DNA of 64,000 bases from NCBI RefSeq assembly GCF_002104995.1, contig NW_024468257.1, positions 124,001 to 188,000 on the forward strand, in the 5' to 3' direction. This stretch comes from Linderina pennispora (Eukaryota; Kickxellomycota; Kickxellomycetes; Kickxellales; Kickxellaceae). A program made the translations under genes and the position numbers. Positions 59,141-64,000 of the stretch are shown in pieces. Under the pieces are notes generated by a model. That model was given only the letters and a program-made list of their open reading frames with translations, had not been told where the DNA came from and did no database searches. Every line of letters begins with the position of its first letter. The first letter of the stretch is position 1.

Positions 59141-62100
59141 TCAGTGCTTGGGCGTGGTTACCGCTGCGGTTGCAGACCGGGTCAGGCGCTCGATATGGCG
59201 CTCGGAGACCTTGACGTTGATGGCAGCGCTGATCAGCGCGTCGGCGTCAACCAGCGACGGCGGGATGTGCAGCAGGAAGCCCAGCTGCTCGGTGATTGTC
59301 GGGCAGGCGTCCAGCAGATAGTCGCTGGCGAGATCCATGATGGCCAGGGCAATGCGGAACAGCGCCTTCGGGCCACGATACAGGAACCAGTCCCACACGC
59401 GCAGCGCCGACTGCCACGGCAGCGACAGCGTGAAGATGGTCATGAACCACGGCGTGGCATACATCAGCGCATCGCAGCCCTGCGCAGCCAGGTGCTCGTA
59501 CAGCTGCGGGCAGCGCTCACGCAGCAGCGACTCGAAGACAGCCGTGTGGATGCGCAGCCCGCCTAGATCCGGCTCGTAGTACCTGGGGATGTAGTTGCTG
59601 ATGGTCGCAGCCAGCGCCCAGAAGGCCCGCTCCTCAGACATGCCCACTATCAGGAACAGCCCCACCAGACGGCCCATGCCCTGGCAGTATCCGACCTTGG
59701 CGTTGTGGTGTGCATATGCCCGCAGGATGCGCCGCAGCTGGCGCTGGCCAGCACCGTCGGCGTCGGCAAACATCACGTGGTCGGGATAGCACCGCGGGAC
59801 ATCGCGCTCAATGACATCGTAGATGGGCAAGTCGCCCATGGCCAGCAGCGCTGCGTAGTGGTGCGGCTTCTCGAGCCGCGGCGCACCCGAGAGCAGATAG
59901 TAGATCTGGCTGCGGAGCCGCATCGGCAGACCCGCCTGGACCAGCTGCTTGATCTTGCGCGACCCGCGCATGGTGCTGGCATCCAGCGTCCGCAGCAGCG
60001 CCCCCCACTTGGCCTCGGCCGACTCTCTGCTGTCGCCCAGCCCGTGCGGCAGGCTGCGCTGGTGCCGCAGCTGCGTCCCGCGGCTCGGCCGCTGCGCCCG
60101 CCACGCATTGTACTGCTGCGTGTACTCGGACTCGCGGCCGTCGTCGCCCTCAAACTCCATGAACCCATCGGCATCCACATGCTTGACCTGCTTGCGTCGC
60201 TCGGCCTTGAGCTGGTGCAGTCCGTTGGGATCCAGATCCACTTGAGCCCCACTGCCCTCGACGTCAAACAGGTTGCTGGCCAATGCGTCGCTGTTGTCAA
60301 ACATGGGCACCTTGCCGGCAACTCGCAGCGCAATGCGGCTCAGTCCAGCTCGCATCAGCAGCCGTGTGGCAATCTGCCGCGACTGCTGCGTCGTCGAGTG
60401 CTGCTGGTGCTGACGGTCTTGGTGGCTCGGTGGAATGTGGACATGGTGGCCCTGGTTCTGCTGCACTGCGCCTGGTGCTGCCCGCTTCGTCCCATGCGTG
60501 ACCGACGAGAACTGTGATGTCATTGATAGCCGCCGCGCCTGTGTCTGTGCTGAATGTACATTTGAATGCACTGATGCCCGTCGCGGGTTGGCCGAGATTT
60601 CCGCCGATACCCGAGGCTCCGCCATGCTGCTGCGTCGGCTGCCTTGCTTGCGCACGGAGAGCTGTGCAAACGCATCGGAAATCCGCGAGGACCGCCGGCT
60701 GGAGCGCTGTTTCACGCCGTCCTTGTCGGCCTCCTCTTTCTTCTCCTCCTCCTCGTCTTCGGCGGGTGCTTGCACAATGCCTTCCTGCTGCCGGCTATTA
60801 TCGCTGCGCTGAGGAGTACTGGCTGTCAGTCTGTCAGTCGGCGAATCCGGGGCATGCTCAAGTCGCGGCTGCACCGGCGGCAGCGGCTCCGACGGGAATC
60901 CCACCCGGGTGCTGCTCATGCCAACGCTACTGTTGTCACCAATGCTACTCTTGACAGACCGGCTTGGGCCGCGGCTCACTGGCGCTGACCTTGATCCCAC
61001 CGGACCGCCGGCGTGCTGTGTGGGAATCGGCGGCATTGGTGGCAGCTCCCGGGCCGGCGCGCCTGATACCAGGTCCTTCTGCGTCGATGGGATTGGAATG
61101 AACGTCGACACTGTTGGGCCTGCCATTGGACTAGCAAAAACCTCGCGCGATGCGACCACATTGCATCCACGCCGCTGCCGCAGCGTCTGATTATCCGGCC
61201 GCTCCTGCGGCACAGTCACCGCCGATGGCCCCTCAATAGCCAGGGTCTCGTCCTCTTCTCCGTCATTGATCTGCTGGATTGCGTGCGAGTAAAACAGCGC
61301 ATTCTCCAGCGTCTGCGAGTAGCTGTTATCCGACTCCGCCTTGCCATAGTAGCTCGATGTCGCTCCACGCCCTGCTGCCACGCCAGGGTTGAGCATGTTT
61401 GCGCTGTCGCTGCTCTGCAGCCCGCGGCTGCCTCGCCACGAGTTGATTCGGTCTTTGTGGTGTTGCGGGCCTGGCTTATGCGATAGTCGCTGTGAATGCC
61501 GCAAGTCGCCCGCCGCCATAGAGTGCGTGCTGCCTTCGTCAATGGGTAAATAGTCGTAATAGCTGTCGAGCAGTTCCACGTAGTCAATATCGCTCATTCT
61601 CTCCTCGCTCGACGGAAAGCGTGTCGCGGTGGCGGATGCTGGCATGCTCCTGCTCTGCCGCAGAGCTTCGGGATATTCGCCGTCAAGCTGCAGTGAAGAC
61701 AGCACGGGGGGTGATGCGGTCTGGCCTGCTCGCCCCCATCTGCTGCCATGAGGCGCTGATTACTATCTGCATTGCCGTCCAGCATTGTGCCGGCGTGGTG
61801 CTCTCCGTCAGCAGTAGCCATGGAATCAGCATACTGCATGTCGTTGCTGTCCTCAGCAACGTTGTTGTGCCTGCTGGTCCACCCGTCTGCACCGCCGCCG
61901 TCCAGCATAGCAGTGCTGTTTACTGCGTCCGTCTCTGTCGCGCTGTCTCCTAATGATGCCGCCGGCGAGTAGTATTCCATTGTCGGTGTGCTCTGCAGCG
62001 AATCCGTTTTGTGCGCCTGTGCTGCTGCTGATGGTACTATGGCGCCTGTTGCGCTCTGCTGCTGCTGTCGCTTGCGGCCACCGGCCCGCGTAGCTTTGCT

Positions 62101-62625
62101 GGTCTGAGGTTTGTTTTTGTTTTTGTTTACCGAATCGCCAGCGAGCGACTCCTGCTCCGGTTCGCTGCAGCTGCTGTGCTGTGCAAGCTGCCTTGGCAGC
62201 CCATCGTCCCCACTGCTGATTATTGACCTGCTGTGAAGGGGTGTCCTCGCTGCGCCAAAGTCTCCACGACTCGTAGCTGCAGACTCTGGCACCTTTGTGA
62301 ACATGGAGTCACTCGACGACTTTGCAATTGTGCTGTTGTCGGTCATAGAGTCTCTGGTCGCGCTGGTTGCCTGTCCAATACTGGCGTCGTTGGCAGCCGG
62401 AAAAGGTGAATGGGAAATGCTGCTCAATTGGGGAGGCGTCGTTAGCGAACGGGGTGGACAGGAAGAAGAAATCTGCGCTTCCCCACTGCCAATGCTGATA
62501 CCGGCAGTTCCTGTGTGCTGCTTGTGTGCGCTCTGCAGCTGGCCATTGGCCGCTCGCGCCGACATCTCTGCCATGCTTTGCGGCGCTTGAGCTCTACTGC
62601 CGCCGGGACCACTCGGTTCTGCTGT

Positions 62626-62662
<37 letters not shown>

Positions 62663-62790
62663 GCGGCAGCTGGTCGGACCAGACGCAACCGTCCTGACCG
62701 CCGCTGGCTCGCTGAGAGCGATGCGGCGACAGCTGGAGGCTGCAGCTGCTGCTGCTGCCGTGGCGAGTTGGCGAACTGGCCGCTGTTCAT
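59141..62790 (-). CDS. TBC-domain RabGAP with long disordered N-terminus
   Basis: About 1,215 residues. TBC domains accelerate GTP hydrolysis by Rab GTPases. The start at 62790 (MNSGQFANSPRQQQQ) opens a long Ser/Gln/Ala-rich disordered region containing a poly-Ala run. One frame change near 61705 joins it to the second half (SDIDYVELLDSYYDYLP). The TBC domain occupies the C-terminal third (about 59965-59150): GLPMRLRSQIYYLLSG, the Arg-finger motif IERDVPRCYP (I-x-x-D-x-x-R), the Gln finger VGYCQGM (Y-x-Q), and WFMTIFTLSLPW ... VWDWFLYRG. Both catalytic fingers are present, so it should be active. The specific Rab partner cannot be assigned; the neighbouring Vac1-like and Yop1 genes also act in membrane traffic. 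The stop is at 59141-59143. Confidence 0.9.
62627..62661 (-). repeat. GCA run coding poly-Ala in the TBC gene
   Basis: A pure trinucleotide run read as alanine codons on the minus strand, in the disordered N-terminus of the RabGAP. Confidence 0.85.
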
Positions 62791-63489
62791 CGTTGTGCTG
62801 TAGTACAGGCTGGAGTTACACCGGGGAAGCGGGAGCGAGAGGGAGAAAATAGGTAATATCAGGGAGAGCAAAAGTATATGTCGCGGGAGGCGCGGAGGGG
62901 GAAGGGGAGAGGGAGAGCGAGGCAACAACAGCAAAACTAATAGGGAAAGAAAGCGATATAATACTAGGGCTGGGCGCGGTTCGTCCCCGATCGGCCTACG
63001 TGCCAGAGCCAGCCCTTTATACAAAGCTGCAGACCCTCTCCCGCTCTGTCGTAATTGGGCTGGGAGCGCGTGTGGGCCCAAAAGCTCTAACCAGGCTGGA
63101 AAAGAGGGCGCACGCTAAATTGGGCGCCGAGCTTTGACGCAAATCCTTGCGATTCACTGCAGACGCTGTTGTTGTGATTGTTGCCGGACCAGCGAGTAAG
63201 CGGTCTTGGGCCACAGCCCGCGCTCCCAGCCCCAGCGATCTGCGCAGTGCGAGCCGGCGCGCAGGCCGAGGGCCCACGCTTAACGGGGGCTGCTGCCGAG
63301 CCCACTGTGCATGGCCGGCCATTTCGCCTGGGTGTATATTTAGCACCCCCGCCGGTCCCTGCACGCGCCATTCCCGCAGGTGCGAAAATACAATCTAAAT
63401 ATACACGTCGGACAGGTCGCCTTGCGCAGGTCGAGTGTATAACGTAAACTTTTGTTGATGGTGAAAAAAAACTGAAAAAAGCTTCTTCG
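62791..63489. other. TBC promoter and BRE1 3' flank
   Basis: 699 bp between tandem minus-strand genes. The minus strand just upstream of the TBC start is CT-rich (62810-62940), like the other promoters here. No gene is visible, although an open frame extends through part of it (to 63081). Confidence 0.5.
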
Positions 63490-64000
63490 TCACAGATAGA
63501 TTTGCCTGACATCCTTTGCGCCAAACGGCTCGCTGCACGACGGGCACTTGCGCTGCCGAGTCTCGATGCGCGAGTCGATGCATTCCTTGCAAAACACATG
63601 CATGCAGCGCAGCAGGACATGCGACTTGAAGTGTGTCTGGCATGTCGGGCACTTGAGCAGCGCCTTGTAGTCGGCGCACATCTGCGCCAGCCCGCTCTGG
63701 TCGGTGATCTTCTCGGCCTCGCTGACGCGCTTGCTGGCCAGCTCCAGGGCCTCCTCGGCGCGCCGCCGCTCGTGCTCAGCCCGCGACAGGCTGTCTGTCC
63801 GCTCGTCCAGCATCTGCGTCGCGACGCGGTGCTTCTCCTCGAGCGCCCGCACCTGCTCCTCGAGCTCCTGTGTCCGCCGCTGGGACTCCTGCAGATTGGT
63901 CTGGCAGCCCTGCCATGCCAGCGTCGCCTGCTGTGTCTCGGCGCTGGCCAGCGACAGCTCCTGCGCCATGGCCCGGTCGCGCTCCTCGATGGTCTTGATG
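63490..64000 (-). CDS. BRE1: Bre1 E3 ubiquitin ligase, C-terminal part (runs off window)
   Basis: Partial gene: the last ~169 residues, with the N-terminal part beyond 64000. Bre1 (RNF20/40) monoubiquitinates histone H2B with Rad6, promoting H3K4 and H3K79 methylation. The visible part has a long coiled coil (QELEEQVRALEEKHRVATQ) followed by a C-terminal C3HC4 RING: LKCPTCQTHFKSHVLLRC, MHVFCKECIDSRIETRQRKC and PSCSEPFGAKDVRQIYL, with the protein ending a few residues after the last zinc ligand, as is usual for the family. The stop is at 63490-63492. No frame change is seen. Confidence 0.93.
   Translation of the reverse strand, partial: IKTIEERDRAMAQELSLASAETQQATLAWQGCQTNLQESQRRTQELEEQVRALEEKHRVATQMLDERTDSLSRAEHERRRAEEALELASKRVSEAEKITDQSGLAQMCADYKALLKCPTCQTHFKSHVLLRCMHVFCKECIDSRIETRQRKCPSCSEPFGAKDVRQIYL

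Overview
This is a fungal nuclear contig: GC-rich, spliceosomal introns (GT-AG and one GC-AG), CT-rich tracts upstream of start codons, and fungal-type genes (Zn2Cys6 regulators, a Tom1/HUWE1 ubiquitin ligase, Yop1, Bre1, Vac1/rabenosyn). The mix of very large low-complexity proteins and many Zn2Cys6 regulators would fit an early-diverging filamentous fungus (for example a Kickxellomycotina-like lineage). That placement is inference, not shown by the sequence.

Layout. 301-1489 holds a broken, unrecognised spliced gene. 1670-11251 carries two tandem minus-strand Zn2Cys6 factor paralogues (A and B) whose 3' halves are almost identical while their zinc clusters have diverged. A third Zn2Cys6 factor (C) is divergent from B at 13291-18695. 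18696-21572 is an AT-rich repeat island with an LTR-like repeat and a fold-back element. 21573-34595 encodes a HUWE1-sized HECT ligase. Then comes a compact housekeeping block: MIX23, a CBS-domain protein, a small mitochondrial candidate, and a J-domain protein fused to a TMEM185-like membrane region. Two more Zn2Cys6 factors (D, E) fill 39749-46440. A second repeat-bearing gap (46441-49743) precedes an accessory segment with an MFS monocarboxylate-type transporter and a Fanzor, the eukaryotic TnpB-like RNA-guided nuclease family, at 51858-53759. The window closes with trafficking and chromatin genes: a double-FYVE Vac1/rabenosyn-like protein, Yop1, a TBC RabGAP and the C-terminus of the Bre1 histone H2B ligase.

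How the parts relate. Vac1-like, TBC and Yop1 proteins all act in endomembrane trafficking, and Tom1 and Bre1 are both ubiquitin ligases, but apart from A/B nothing shows the neighbours are functionally coupled. The most notable locus is the Fanzor: the RuvC-I Asp, RuvC-II Glu, zinc-finger cysteines and RuvC-III Asp can all be read, but in a reading frame broken by small indels and one in-frame stop.

Caution. Roughly forty single-base frame changes interrupt otherwise well-conserved reading frames across many unrelated genes, often at homopolymers. I read most of them as consensus indel errors rather than mass pseudogenisation, so CDS spans below are gene extents that cross such breaks.
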